The position numbers were made by a program, and so were the translations under genes. 64,000 bases of DNA from Pararheinheimera marina. GTDB taxonomy: Bacteria > Pseudomonadota > Gammaproteobacteria > Enterobacterales > Alteromonadaceae. Location of the stretch: positions 398,151 through 462,150 of the forward strand of contig NZ_JBHSGB010000017.1 in the NCBI RefSeq assembly GCF_042654345.1. Direction: 5' to 3'. Below, one piece after another: positions 36,132 through 45,539 of this stretch. The notes beneath the pieces were generated by a model. The model made no database searches, had not been told where the DNA came from, and saw only the letters and a program-made list of their open reading frames with translations. Every line of letters begins with the position of its first letter. Position 1 is the first letter of the stretch.

Positions 36132-36647
36132 ATGAAGTTAACTCTGATAGCGGCAATGCTGGCAGCCACTGCGCTATTGGCTGGTTGTAAAGACGCCGGC
36201 CCGGCTAAACCGGAAACTACAGCTTTGTCCGACAGTGCTGGCAATGCGGCAGCACTAACCCTCACGGTATACAAAACGCCAAGCTGCGGTTGCTGTAAAA
36301 AGTGGGTATTGCACCTTGAACAGCAGGGAGTGGTTGCACACACGAAAAATTATGATGATTTAAGTGGCATTAAAGCCCGCTACGGTATCTCACCACAGTA
36401 TTATTCCTGTCACACCGCCGTATCGGAGCAGGGCTATGCTTTTGAAGGCCATATCCCTGCTAAATACATCCGGCAATTCCTCGCTGAGTCGCATCCGGAT
36501 GCGATTGGCCTGAGTGTACCGGCGATGCCGCTCGGCTCACCGGGCATGGAGGTCGAAGACCGCTTTATGCCGTACGACATTCTGCTGCTAAACAAAGATG
36601 GCAGCGCCAGCGTCTACGCCCACATCAGCGATGCTTCGATGCAGTAG
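36132..36647 (+). CDS. DUF411 copper-binding lipoprotein (CopG-like)
   Basis: 171 residues; lipobox LAGC with Cys19, unlike the soluble SilG. DUF411 core: YKTPSCGCCKKWVLHLEQQG, YSCHTAV, GHIPAKYIRQF, VPAMPLGSPGMEVED. Likely a periplasmic Cu-binding/redox protein ending the copABCD operon. A bidirectional terminator follows. Confidence 0.88.
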   Translation: MKLTLIAAMLAATALLAGCKDAGPAKPETTALSDSAGNAAALTLTVYKTPSCGCCKKWVLHLEQQGVVAHTKNYDDLSGIKARYGISPQYYSCHTAVSEQGYAFEGHIPAKYIRQFLAESHPDAIGLSVPAMPLGSPGMEVEDRFMPYDILLLNKDGSASVYAHISDASMQ

Positions 36648-36663
36648 CCAATAATAGGCGCTT

Positions 36664-36697
36664 AAAAAAACACCACTTTTAAAGTGGTGTTTTTTTA
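36664..36697. terminator. Bidirectional terminator between cop operon and cueR
   Basis: Stem ACACCACTTT/AAAGTGGTGT flanked by seven A on the left and seven or more T on the right; serves the two converging transcripts. Confidence 0.9.
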
Positions 36698-36713
36698 TTG
36701 AAGCACGATAATG

Positions 36714-37118
36714 TCAGCCGGGTTTCGCCAGTTGCTGCAAGATATGGCAATGTGGGCTGCCATCGCCCCGGCAGCTGTCGGCCAGCGCCGTCAGCACCTG
36801 CTGCATATGCTGCAGCTCGGCAATTTTGCCGGCAATTTCATCCAGGTGTTGCTGAGCCAGCTGTTTTACCACCCGGCTTTCACGCTGTGGGTCTTGCCAT
36901 AATGCCAGCAGCGACTGGATATCGTGTAACGAAAACCCCAGGTTGCGTGCCTGACGAATAAACCGTAGCTGGTTAATTTGCTCACTGTTGTAAAGCCGGT
37001 AACCGGCATCAGTGCGTGGTGATTTTCTCAGCAAACCGGATTGCTCATAGTGCCGGATCATTTTGACGCTTAAGCCACTCTCTTTTGCCGCATCACCAAT
37101 GGTCAGTAAGGTCGCCAT
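36714..37118 (-). CDS. cueR: Copper-efflux regulator CueR
   Basis: MerR-family Cu+ sensor, 134 residues. Winged helix (TIGDAAKESGLSVKMIRHYE), dimerisation helix, and metal loop SCRGDGSPHC with Cys116 and Cys124, as in CueR. Ser81 at the position that is Cys in ZntR supports monovalent metal sensing. AAGGAG precedes the ATG. It follows copA ATPase by 13 bases and presumably acts at the operator 39344-39374. Confidence 0.92.
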   Translation of the reverse strand: MATLLTIGDAAKESGLSVKMIRHYEQSGLLRKSPRTDAGYRLYNSEQINQLRFIRQARNLGFSLHDIQSLLALWQDPQRESRVVKQLAQQHLDEIAGKIAELQHMQQVLTALADSCRGDGSPHCHILQQLAKPG

Positions 37119-37131
37119 TTGCTGCTCCTTG

Positions 37132-39303
37132 TTAAAAAGACATGCGTTGCAAACGCAGGGCATTGGTTACCACCAGCACACTGCTACAGGCCATCGCTGC
37201 GCCGGCAATCACCGGGTTTAAAAAGCCCAGCGCCGCCAGCGGTATACCGATAGTATTGAAGGCAAAGGCCCAGAACAGATTTTGCTGAATATTACGGTAG
37301 GTTGCACTGGCGAGCAGCAGTGCTGTCGCAACCAGTTCCGGGTCGCCACGCATCAGCGTAAATGCAGACGCACTGACCGCAACATCGGTACCTGTTGCCA
37401 TCGCGATACCTAAATCAGCTTGAGCCAAAGCAGGGGCATCATTAATGCCATCGCCCACCATCGCTACTTTATAGCCTTGCTGCTGATAGGCCGCTACGGC
37501 TTGTGCTTTACCCTGCGGCAGCACTTCGGCGTTAAAGTTATCCAGCCCCAGCTCTTTGGCAACATACTCGGCGCTGGCCGCTGAATCACCCGTTAACATG
37601 GCAACCTGAATACCGGCAGCTTGTAATTTATGTACCGCATTTTTTGCCTGGGCTTTGGCTTTATCGGCAAAACACAGCAAACCGAGTAATGTCGTGCCCT
37701 GAGCAGTTTTCTCTGCCAGCCAGGATACCGAGGCGCCCGGCACTGCGATAAGGTCTTGCGGTAATGTCAGCCCCATCTCTCTCATCCAGCTACCTGAGCC
37801 CAGCATTACCGCACGGCCTTTGACGTTAGCTTTCACGCCTTTTCCGGCCACTACAGCAAAATCCGATACTGCCAATAAATCGACATTGTGGTTGATAGCA
37901 TAGCTAACAATTGCTTTGGCCAGTGGGTGTTCGCTGTACTGTGATAACGCATAGGCCAGTGCGGCCAACTCAGTTTCGTTGTTAAGCGCATTCAGCTGCG
38001 TTAATACGGGTTTACCCTCGGTGAGGGTGCCGGTTTTATCAAACACCACATAATCAATTTTTGTCGCCTGCTCCAGCGCGACAGCATCTTTCACCAAAAT
38101 ACCCTGGCGCGCCGCTGTGCCGGTACCGGCCATAATGGCCGCCGGAGTGGCCAGACCCAAAGCACAGGGACAGGCTATAACCAATACCGCTACTGCATTA
38201 AGAATACCTTGCTGCCAATCGGCAAACGCCAGACCCCAAATCAGCACGGTGGCTAAGGCGACCAGTAATACTACCGGTACAAAGATACTGCTTATCTTAT
38301 CCACCAGGGCTTGCACTGGTGCTTTCGCGCCCTGAGCCTGCTCTACCAGGCGGATAATTTTTGACAAGGTGGATTCTGCACCTAAGGCGCTGGCCTCGAA
38401 CTCCAGCCGACCATCGAGATTAACCGAGCCGCCCGTCACTTTATCGCCAGAGGTTTTATGCAGCGGCACACTTTCGCCGCTGATTAGTGCCTCATCCACG
38501 TGGCTGCTGCCCTCTGTCACTATGCCGTCGGCCGGTATCCGTTCTCCTGGCAGCACCTGAATGCGATCACCTTTGAGCAGCTCAGCCGCTGCAATACTGT
38601 GCCAGCTATTATTGCGCCAGACCCTTGCTGATGTCGGTTTTAAGTTTTCCAGTGCTTGCAGCGCATCGGTCGTACGCCGCTTGGCGCGTTTCTCCAGTAA
38701 CTTACCCAGCAGTACCAGGGTTAATACTGCCGCGCCACTTTCAAAGTACAGGTGTGGTGCGCCATGATGCCCATCAAAGCTGTACCACAGATAGAGCGAT
38801 AAGCCATAAGCGGCACTGGTACCCATTGATACCAGCAGGTCCATATTGCCGGTGCCCGCTTTCAGTGCATGCCAGCCGGCTTTGTAAAAGCGCGCGCCAA
38901 AGTAAAATTGTACCGGTGTTGCTAACAGCCATTGCCACAAGGCAGGCAACATCCAGTCGGCACCGAACAGCATGCCCACCATCGGCAATACTAACGGCAG
39001 GGTGAGTAAGGCAGCACCGATCACTGGCCAGCTGTCACGCTGATAAAAACGTCGTGGTTGAGCAGGGGAATTTTGAGCCTCAGGCGAAGCCTGGCTGAGG
39101 ATCAGCTCATACCCGGCATCGGCAACGGCCTGTTTCAGGGCGCGGTCTTCTGTGGCGGGTAACAGGGTCAGGCTTACCTGCTCTGTAGCCAGGTTTACTG
39201 AAGCGCTTAGCACACCAGACACCTTTAACAGGCTTTTTTCCACCCGGCCGGCGCAAGACGCACAGGTCATACCCTTTACCGCAAGTTGTATTGTTGCTGC
39301 CAT
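37132..39303 (-). CDS. copA: Copper-exporting P-type ATPase CopA
   Basis: Cu+ efflux ATPase of 723 residues. One N-terminal HMA domain (VKGMTCASCAGRVEKS), TGES-type actuator (ALISGESVPLHK), ion motif IACPCALGLATP, phosphorylation site DKTGTLTEGKP and VGDGINDAPALAQAD. The ATG at 39303 has CGGAG and lies inside the expected mRNA; the ATG at 39339 falls at the promoter. The symbol is shared by convention with the unrelated oxidase at 31267. Confidence 0.94.
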   Translation of the reverse strand: MAATIQLAVKGMTCASCAGRVEKSLLKVSGVLSASVNLATEQVSLTLLPATEDRALKQAVADAGYELILSQASPEAQNSPAQPRRFYQRDSWPVIGAALLTLPLVLPMVGMLFGADWMLPALWQWLLATPVQFYFGARFYKAGWHALKAGTGNMDLLVSMGTSAAYGLSLYLWYSFDGHHGAPHLYFESGAAVLTLVLLGKLLEKRAKRRTTDALQALENLKPTSARVWRNNSWHSIAAAELLKGDRIQVLPGERIPADGIVTEGSSHVDEALISGESVPLHKTSGDKVTGGSVNLDGRLEFEASALGAESTLSKIIRLVEQAQGAKAPVQALVDKISSIFVPVVLLVALATVLIWGLAFADWQQGILNAVAVLVIACPCALGLATPAAIMAGTGTAARQGILVKDAVALEQATKIDYVVFDKTGTLTEGKPVLTQLNALNNETELAALAYALSQYSEHPLAKAIVSYAINHNVDLLAVSDFAVVAGKGVKANVKGRAVMLGSGSWMREMGLTLPQDLIAVPGASVSWLAEKTAQGTTLLGLLCFADKAKAQAKNAVHKLQAAGIQVAMLTGDSAASAEYVAKELGLDNFNAEVLPQGKAQAVAAYQQQGYKVAMVGDGINDAPALAQADLGIAMATGTDVAVSASAFTLMRGDPELVATALLLASATYRNIQQNLFWAFAFNTIGIPLAALGFLNPVIAGAAMACSSVLVVTNALRLQRMSF

Positions 39304-39343
39304 ATCCGTAACTCCGGGTTGAGAAATGTTATCAGGCATAACA

Positions 39344-39374
39344 AGGCTAAACCTTACCATTATGGCAAGGTCAA
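39344..39374 (-). promoter_or_regulatory. CueR operator/promoter of copA ATPase
   Basis: Minus-strand TTGACC, 19-base spacer and TAGCCT, with the spacer occupied by the dyad ACCTTGCCATAATGGTAAGGT-type sequence (39351-39371). This is the classical CueR architecture. Confidence 0.92.
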
Positions 39375-39389
39375 ACAACTTTCAAAAAA

Positions 39390-41966
39390 ATGAAGCTCAG
39401 TAAAGTAGGTATGGCCACACTGTTTGCCTTGTTTGGTTCACAACAGGTTTATGCGCAACAGGCGCAAGCAACAGAGCAAGACGAAGCGACAATAGAAAAA
39501 ATTGAAGTTACAGGCTCACGCCTCAAAGGCGTGGATATGGAAGGCGCAAACCCGCTGCAAATTTTCAGCCGGGACGATTTAGCGAAAAAAGGCTATGACA
39601 GCGTCAGTGCTTTTTTACGGGACCTGCCACAGGCCTCCAGTGCCGGTACTTTTACAGAAAACGGTGGCGTAGCCGGCAATGACGGCACACCCGCAGGGGC
39701 AGCCGGCGTGAGCTTACGCGGTTTAGGTTCAAGTTCTACTTTGGTGCTGGTCAATGGCCGCCGGGTAGCAGTGGATTCGTTTACCTACGGCTTTGGTTCT
39801 TTTGTGAACGTCAATGCCATTCCGATGTCTGCATTGGAGCGTGTTGAAATTCTGACGGACGGTGCATCCTCTGTCTATGGTTCAGACGCCATAGCCGGCG
39901 TGATTAACTTCATCCTGCGCAAAGACTACGAGGGTCACGAACTTAGCGCCTTCTACGGTGACGATACGGCAAGCGGAGACTTCAGCAAGTACAATCTGAC
40001 CTACACGGGTGGCTTTAGTACAGACAACAGCAATACCACGGTAGTGATCGACTACTTTGACAAAAACGCTTTGTTTAATACCGACCGTCCTATCGATGTT
40101 ACGTTCACCTCCTCGACCCGCGTGAGTATAGACGGTAGTGATTACGCGGAGCCCTGGTGTGGCACAGCAACCAGTAATGGCGGAACACGCTGCAGTTATG
40201 ACTATGTCAGCGAACGGGCTATTCAGCCAGACAGCAAAGCTGTTGGTGCAACCATCAACCATATTTATCGTTTAGGGAATGAACGGGAGTTCTTTGCAGA
40301 GGCTATGCTGCAACAAAATACAGGCTCAGCGTACGATTCTGCCGCAGCTTTTGATGTGCGGGTTGATGGTGATGCCAGCTTTGTGCCGCAATGGGCCAGA
40401 GATCTGGATGCCGAAGATGGGGAGGTCAATCAAATCCGTATTCGCTCACGTTTTCCTGAGCGCCGTATTCAGGACTACGATAGTCAAAGCTACCGTTTAT
40501 TAGCAGGTTTACGTGGCGAGTTAGGCGAGTGGTCATGGGAAACTGCAGCCACCTATGGCAAAACGGATAACGAAATTACCCATGTTTCAGGGTATATGGG
40601 TATAGATAAAGTGGCCGATGCGCTGGCAGATGGCAGCTTTAATCCATTTAATTTAGGCCGCGATAATTCAGACTCAGTCATTGCTGGTTTACGTGAAATC
40701 GCGCCTCGGCTCGGTGAATCTGACGTCTACTCTGTCGACTTTAATTTCTCTGGTACTTTATTTGCAGAGATCAGCGCTGTATTTGGCGGTGAATTCCGAG
40801 GCGAGGAGATCTCAGATAATCCAGCAGAAGTGGCCCAAAGTGGCGGTATTTTTGCACTGGGAGCCAGTGACGCCGCAGCAGATCGGACTCAGTATGCGTT
40901 TTACAATGAGCTTAATATTCCGCTGACCGAAAAACTCGATGCCATTGCCGCGCTGCGTTATGACCACTACAGCGATTTTGGCGGCGACATCAATCCTAAA
41001 TTATCTTTGCGTTACCGCCTGACTGATGACCTGATTTTACGTAGCTCCTGGAGTACTGGTTTCCGCGCCCCTTCGCTATCACAACTGGGTGCTGGTACTT
41101 CATTAACAGCCAACTACATCGACTGTGGTGCTGACCAACCATTTAACGCACTTTGCGGCGACTTTGGTGGCACAGCGGGCGAGCTGGAATTGGATCAGGA
41201 AACCTTAGGTAATAAAAATCTGGACGCCGAGAGTTCAGAAGCCATCAATATTGGCGCGTCGTGGAATCTGACAGAAGACTTACAGTTTACTATCGACTAC
41301 TGGAAATACAGTCACGAAGATATAGTCGATGTGGATGCGAATACCACCTTAGGTGCTTGTGTCGCAGGCACAGCACCAGTGGTCAGCGACGAAGCTGATT
41401 TAAATGGTGAGTTTGGTTGTGTGATAGATGGCGGCAATGATTTAGTCTTCCTGCGCACCGGCTTCTTTAACGTCGGTAGTCAGGAAACCGATGGTGTTGA
41501 CTTTAAACTGAACTATAAGCTGACGACCAGTAATGCCGGTGAATTCAAATTCAATCTGGCCGGTACCCGTACTTTATCGTACGAGCGCCAGGTCACGCAG
41601 GACAGCCCAGCTGAAGATTTATTGGGTAAACTCAGTGGAGCTGCAGAAATTGCCCGCCCTGAATTCGTTGCCGATGCCGGTACTGAATGGCGTTTAGAGA
41701 ACTGGAATGCCAGCTTAGGCGCACATTACATCAGCTCCTTAGGCGATGGCGACTTTAAGTTTGATAACGAGACAGTGGACTCGTGGCTGACGTACAACGC
41801 CAGTGTCGGATATGACATTACGGCAAATCAGGCTGTATTGCTCAGTGTCCGTAACCTGACGGACAAAGAACCGCCTTACGCATCCTCACCTACTAACGGC
41901 TACGCCAGCTCAGTCCACGACTGGTTAGGTCGCAACTGGACCTTACGTTATTCAGTAAAATTCTAA
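39390..41966 (+). CDS. TonB-dependent outer-membrane receptor
   Basis: 858 residues; signal peptide ending QVYAQ, TonB-box region with IEKIEVTGSRLKG, plug domain (RDLPQASSAG, GVSLRGLGSSSTLVLVNGRR, VEILTDGASSVYGSDAIAGV) and a beta-barrel ending RNWTLRYSVKF. The substrate cannot be told. The ATG has no ribosome site and lies only 18 bases from the CueR dyad, so the 5' end may be truncated or re-joined: in-frame codons QTFKK precede the ATG without a start. Confidence 0.88.
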   Translation: MKLSKVGMATLFALFGSQQVYAQQAQATEQDEATIEKIEVTGSRLKGVDMEGANPLQIFSRDDLAKKGYDSVSAFLRDLPQASSAGTFTENGGVAGNDGTPAGAAGVSLRGLGSSSTLVLVNGRRVAVDSFTYGFGSFVNVNAIPMSALERVEILTDGASSVYGSDAIAGVINFILRKDYEGHELSAFYGDDTASGDFSKYNLTYTGGFSTDNSNTTVVIDYFDKNALFNTDRPIDVTFTSSTRVSIDGSDYAEPWCGTATSNGGTRCSYDYVSERAIQPDSKAVGATINHIYRLGNEREFFAEAMLQQNTGSAYDSAAAFDVRVDGDASFVPQWARDLDAEDGEVNQIRIRSRFPERRIQDYDSQSYRLLAGLRGELGEWSWETAATYGKTDNEITHVSGYMGIDKVADALADGSFNPFNLGRDNSDSVIAGLREIAPRLGESDVYSVDFNFSGTLFAEISAVFGGEFRGEEISDNPAEVAQSGGIFALGASDAAADRTQYAFYNELNIPLTEKLDAIAALRYDHYSDFGGDINPKLSLRYRLTDDLILRSSWSTGFRAPSLSQLGAGTSLTANYIDCGADQPFNALCGDFGGTAGELELDQETLGNKNLDAESSEAINIGASWNLTEDLQFTIDYWKYSHEDIVDVDANTTLGACVAGTAPVVSDEADLNGEFGCVIDGGNDLVFLRTGFFNVGSQETDGVDFKLNYKLTTSNAGEFKFNLAGTRTLSYERQVTQDSPAEDLLGKLSGAAEIARPEFVADAGTEWRLENWNASLGAHYISSLGDGDFKFDNETVDSWLTYNASVGYDITANQAVLLSVRNLTDKEPPYASSPTNGYASSVHDWLGRNWTLRYSVKF

Positions 41967-41990
41967 GCTTTCTTCTACCTGAATGAAGTT

Positions 41991-42022
41991 GGGGCCTGAG
42001 TCTTCTCAGAGCCCCTTTTTTT
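41991..42022 (+). terminator. Terminator after TonB-dependent receptor
   Basis: Stem GGGGCCTGAG/CTCAGAGCCCC (one bulge) with loop TCTT, followed by seven T. Confidence 0.88.
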
Positions 42023-42082
42023 GGTATTTATCGCAAAGTTTTACAGAAAAAACAGAAGACTAGGTTTCATCCTTCAGCTTCC

Positions 42083-42106
42083 GTATAATGAGAATAATTC
42101 TTGTTA
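42083..42106 (+). promoter_or_regulatory. Fur box and -10 region of FTR1 gene
   Basis: TATAATGAGAATAATTCTTG resembles the Fur consensus GATAATGATAATCATTATC and overlaps a TATAAT. It suggests iron repression of the permease. Confidence 0.65.
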
Positions 42107-42128
42107 AAGCGATAAATATAGGTGAATT

Positions 42129-43976
42129 ATGGCATTTCGTGTAGTTTTGGTCTGGATAGCCTTGTTGGCTTTTCCAGCATTCGCTTCGGACAAACTGATC
42201 CAATACATTGAATATATTGGTGCTGACTACAGCGCGGCAGTGGTCGATGGCAAGATTGTAAGCTCCGCTGAATACGGTGAAATGCAGGAGTTCTCATCCT
42301 TAATAGCAGAAGAAGTTGCCACAGCCCCACAAGCATTGCAGCAACAATCTGCTCAGTTAAAACAACTCATTGCTGATAAAGCAGCAGAAAAAGATATTCA
42401 GGCCTTAACTGCCCTGATGCGTCAAAGCGTCATTGCTGCCATGCCCTCCATTCCTTTGCCTAAACAAAGCCCGGATTTAAAACGCGGTGAAGCCTTGTTT
42501 GCCACCAACTGTGCCGCTTGTCATGGCGCAACAGCTATGGGTGATGGCGCAGCTGGCGCTCAGATGGACCCTGCCCCGACTAACTTTCATGAAGTAGAAC
42601 GTTATCAGGCCCGCAGTGCTTATGGTTTGTTTAATACCATTACTTTAGGTGTAACGGACACCGGCATGGCATCCTTCGCTCATCTGGATGAACAAAGCCG
42701 CTGGGATCTGGCGTTTTATGTCGGTCATATCGCGGGAAAAGGTTTAGATACCAGTAAAGTACCAGAGGCCATGATTGAAAGCGGTGCAGTAAAAGATTTA
42801 CTTACCGCGACTCCAAAGGATGTGATCAAACTCTACCCTGACTTTGGCGCAGAGCTGATGAGCCTGTTCAGAAGCCAGCCAGAGCGTTTTTTCCAGGCTC
42901 AAAGTAAAGATCCGCTAGTGATAGCACAGCTGAAATTACAACTCTCTGCTGATTTATACAGCCAAAATCCACAAGCTGCTTATGATCAAGCGGTGTCTGC
43001 TTATCTGGATGGTTTTGAACTGGTAGAAAACCCATTGGGGACAGTCAATGTTGAGCTGCGTGACCAGATTGAACACGCCATGATGGGCCTGCGCCAACTC
43101 CTGAAAGACCCGGCGCAAAAAGATGTTGTGGCACCTCGTATTGCCGAAATTCAAAGCCTGTTAAAACAAGCTCAGGCTGAGTTATCAGAAACACAATTGA
43201 GTGGCATGAGTGTATTTTTGGCTGCGCTGCTGATTTTATTACGTGAAGGTTTAGAAGCGTTATTGGTGGTAGCTGCTATTTACAGCGTCGCGGTAAAAAC
43301 CGATAAACCCGCATTGCGCCACACTGTGCATATTGGCTGGGTGGGGGCTTTGGCATTAGGTGTTGTGACCTGGTTTATTTCCAGCTTTGTGATTGATATC
43401 TCAGGTGCATCCCGTGAACTGACCGAGGGTTATACCGCACTGATCGCAGCTGCTATTTTGTTCTACATGGGATTCTGGATGCACAGCAAAACCAGCGCCA
43501 AAGAGTGGAGTAACTTTATCCAGCATAAAGTACAAAATGCCGTATCAGGCGGTGCTTATTTTGGTTTAGGTTTGGTGGTATTTTTAGCGGTTTACCGTGA
43601 AGCCTTTGAAACTATTCTGTTTTATCAGGCCTTGTGGTTGCAGGGCGGAGAACAGGCACAGCAAAGCTTTATCGCTGGTATAGCTTCAGCTTTAGTGCTG
43701 CTGGCTATTTTAGGTCTGGCAGTGTTTAAGTTCGCGCTGAAGTTACCACTGAAAACCTTCTTTGGCAGCACTGCTTTGCTGATGCTGGTTCTGGCCATCG
43801 TCATGGCGGGCAAAGGTATTGCTGCATTGCAGGAGGCTGGTACTTTATCAGTTAGTCAGTTGAACCTGCCTACTATTAGCTGGTTAGGTTTCTACCCTAA
43901 TACTCAGGGTGTAATTTTACAGTCAGTTTTAGTGCTGATAGCTCTGGTCTATCTGGTTCGCAGCCGCAAAGGCTAA
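42129..43976 (+). CDS. Cytochrome c-FTR1 iron permease fusion
   Basis: 615 residues: signal peptide (ending FPAFA), a periplasmic region with a class I cytochrome c site (TNCAACHG, about 125-132) and its distal Met region, then an FTR1 permease domain (from about 355) with the iron motifs REGLEALLVV and REAFETILF. About seven TM segments. The fusion suggests that electron transfer (ferrous/ferric conversion) is coupled to high-affinity iron uptake. Fur box upstream; AGGTGA before the ATG. Confidence 0.9.
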   Translation: MAFRVVLVWIALLAFPAFASDKLIQYIEYIGADYSAAVVDGKIVSSAEYGEMQEFSSLIAEEVATAPQALQQQSAQLKQLIADKAAEKDIQALTALMRQSVIAAMPSIPLPKQSPDLKRGEALFATNCAACHGATAMGDGAAGAQMDPAPTNFHEVERYQARSAYGLFNTITLGVTDTGMASFAHLDEQSRWDLAFYVGHIAGKGLDTSKVPEAMIESGAVKDLLTATPKDVIKLYPDFGAELMSLFRSQPERFFQAQSKDPLVIAQLKLQLSADLYSQNPQAAYDQAVSAYLDGFELVENPLGTVNVELRDQIEHAMMGLRQLLKDPAQKDVVAPRIAEIQSLLKQAQAELSETQLSGMSVFLAALLILLREGLEALLVVAAIYSVAVKTDKPALRHTVHIGWVGALALGVVTWFISSFVIDISGASRELTEGYTALIAAAILFYMGFWMHSKTSAKEWSNFIQHKVQNAVSGGAYFGLGLVVFLAVYREAFETILFYQALWLQGGEQAQQSFIAGIASALVLLAILGLAVFKFALKLPLKTFFGSTALLMLVLAIVMAGKGIAALQEAGTLSVSQLNLPTISWLGFYPNTQGVILQSVLVLIALVYLVRSRKG

Positions 43977-43980
43977 ACTC

Positions 43981-44008
43981 AGGGGTCAGAGTCTTGACTC
44001 TGACCCCT
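43981..44008. repeat. REP-like palindrome
   Basis: AGGGGTCAGAGTC, TT, GACTCTGACCCCT: a 13-bp perfect inverted repeat between two converging genes. A related palindrome follows at 44041. Could also end transcription of the FTR1 gene. Confidence 0.7.
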
Positions 44009-44023
44009 GCAGTTTCCAAAGCT

Positions 44024-45388
44024 TTAGGCAGTTTCGATCTGTGGGTCAGAGCTCTGACCCACCAATTGCCCCAGCAGCTCACAATCCATTTTTTGTTGTT
44101 CTGCGTAGTCCACACAAGCCTGTACCAGTTCATCCATCACTTTAGGCAGATAGTTCACTACGGCTTGTTCAAAGCGGAATGAGCGTCTGTCGCCTCTGCT
44201 GTGTGCTAAGGCCAAAGTTCGTCCACAGGCCTCGGCATACTCGGCCAGTTCTTCGCCTGGCGCTTTTTCAGCAAAACAGACATCTTCCGGATCGACATCC
44301 ACATTGGCGTGATGCAGCGAACGCACCAAATAATGAGCACCATTCCAGTAATGTTCATCCAACACCAGATCTGGCCGGCGTTGCATTAATCTCTGACAAT
44401 CCACCGTTAAATGGGCCGCATTTAAACGGTTGACCGGACTTAAATCAGGGAAGAAGTACAAAGGTGCAGCGTCACGTTGTTGTTTGGCCTCGACCACATG
44501 GCACAGCGCTAAGTCTTGTTCTGAATGGATATGTTTTGGCCCAACCAACAAATAATAGCGCTGCATATTCAACGAGCCAGTGCCAGCACCCTGGCGGGTC
44601 ACTATATCCAAAATATCGTCGCTGACATAAGGCCGGAAGCCAGACTCCACCTCGTTGTAGAGCTCGGATGGTAAGCGGATGAATTTCGCAGAGTCCTGTT
44701 TAAAGCAAAGAGGCCGGGCCGACAGGTCAACACTTTTGGCTAAGGTACTTTTACGTAAAAAGTCTTCACCTTTGGCTGAGCGTTTAATTGCTTTTTTTAA
44801 CACAGGTTTAAGTACATGATTTTTCGAAAAATCGTCCAGTACTGAATACCTTAATTCTGGCTCTTCCAAAATAGCCTGACATTGAGCTGTATAGGCCAGC
44901 AAAAAGGCGCGCACTGCTTGCACAGCATCTTTGGCAGACACCACCTGCAGAGTATCCAGCTCCAGCTTGTTGTCATTGGCATAACGTTGCTGCTTTAAAC
45001 CCTGGCAGTACTCAGCCGCTAATAAAATACTCACCGCATAACGGCTCCAATCCCAAACCGCATGACCAACACAGGCATCATCAAAATCGTTGGGGGCAAA
45101 AATCACTCTGTCCCCGGACGAGCCTTCTTCGGTAAAAAAACCGAAGTTGGATAAATGACAATCCCCTACTACTGTGGTCAGCGGGATTTTCGTCGTTAAT
45201 AGCTCAGGCAACTTCAGTACTGAATTTTTGATATCCGCATAAAACAGCCCGGAACTGCCGCGTAAAAAGCGGAAGGGGTTTAATGCCATTTTCTGATGTT
45301 TGGTCAGGGCAGGATCTACGCCAGGTGTAACTGAATCTGTGCGTTTGAATTCCTGTTGTAATTGCTGAATACGTGACTCTGATTGCAT
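44024..45388 (-). CDS. DUF2252 family protein
   Basis: 454 residues, cytoplasmic. DUF2252 motifs: MALNPFRFLRGSSGLFYADI, VVGDCHLSNFGFF, FAPNDFDDACVGHAVWDWSR, and AYAEACGRTLALAHSRGD-like sequence near the end (EYAEACGRTLALAHSRGD). The HLSNFG and NDFDD pattern resembles kinase-like phosphotransferase folds, but no substrate is known. The C-terminal codons QSSDPQ lie in a REP-like palindrome. ATG chosen after GAGG; one further upstream is possible. Confidence 0.88.
   Translation of the reverse strand: MQSESRIQQLQQEFKRTDSVTPGVDPALTKHQKMALNPFRFLRGSSGLFYADIKNSVLKLPELLTTKIPLTTVVGDCHLSNFGFFTEEGSSGDRVIFAPNDFDDACVGHAVWDWSRYAVSILLAAEYCQGLKQQRYANDNKLELDTLQVVSAKDAVQAVRAFLLAYTAQCQAILEEPELRYSVLDDFSKNHVLKPVLKKAIKRSAKGEDFLRKSTLAKSVDLSARPLCFKQDSAKFIRLPSELYNEVESGFRPYVSDDILDIVTRQGAGTGSLNMQRYYLLVGPKHIHSEQDLALCHVVEAKQQRDAAPLYFFPDLSPVNRLNAAHLTVDCQRLMQRRPDLVLDEHYWNGAHYLVRSLHHANVDVDPEDVCFAEKAPGEELAEYAEACGRTLALAHSRGDRRSFRFEQAVVNYLPKVMDELVQACVDYAEQQKMDCELLGQLVGQSSDPQIETA
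44041..44062. repeat. REP-like palindrome within DUF2252 gene end
   Basis: GTGGGTCAGAGCTCTGACCCAC is a perfect 22-bp palindrome with the same GGGTCAGAG core as the repeat at 43981-44008; it codes part of the DUF2252 C-terminus. Confidence 0.75.
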
Positions 45389-45539
45389 AACATCCTCAAT
45401 AAATTCTTGCATCTATTTATTGATAGTACGCTAGTCGGCACAAAAACAAGTGGGGTAAGCGGATTAAATGGTTGATCTTACCTTTGCATGAGAGTGAGAC
45501 AGACCGGCATCTCATCGGATTATCTGGTTGATGCTTCAC

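Noticed and set aside
39337..39378. Longer start of the copA ATPase
   Set aside because: The upstream ATGs lie within or at the CueR promoter; the ATG at 39303 has the ribosome site and begins just before the HMA domain.
43981..44008. Ordinary terminator of the FTR1 gene
   Set aside because: A long palindrome without a T-run, repeated with the same core 33 bases away, fits a REP-like repeat better, although it may still slow transcription.
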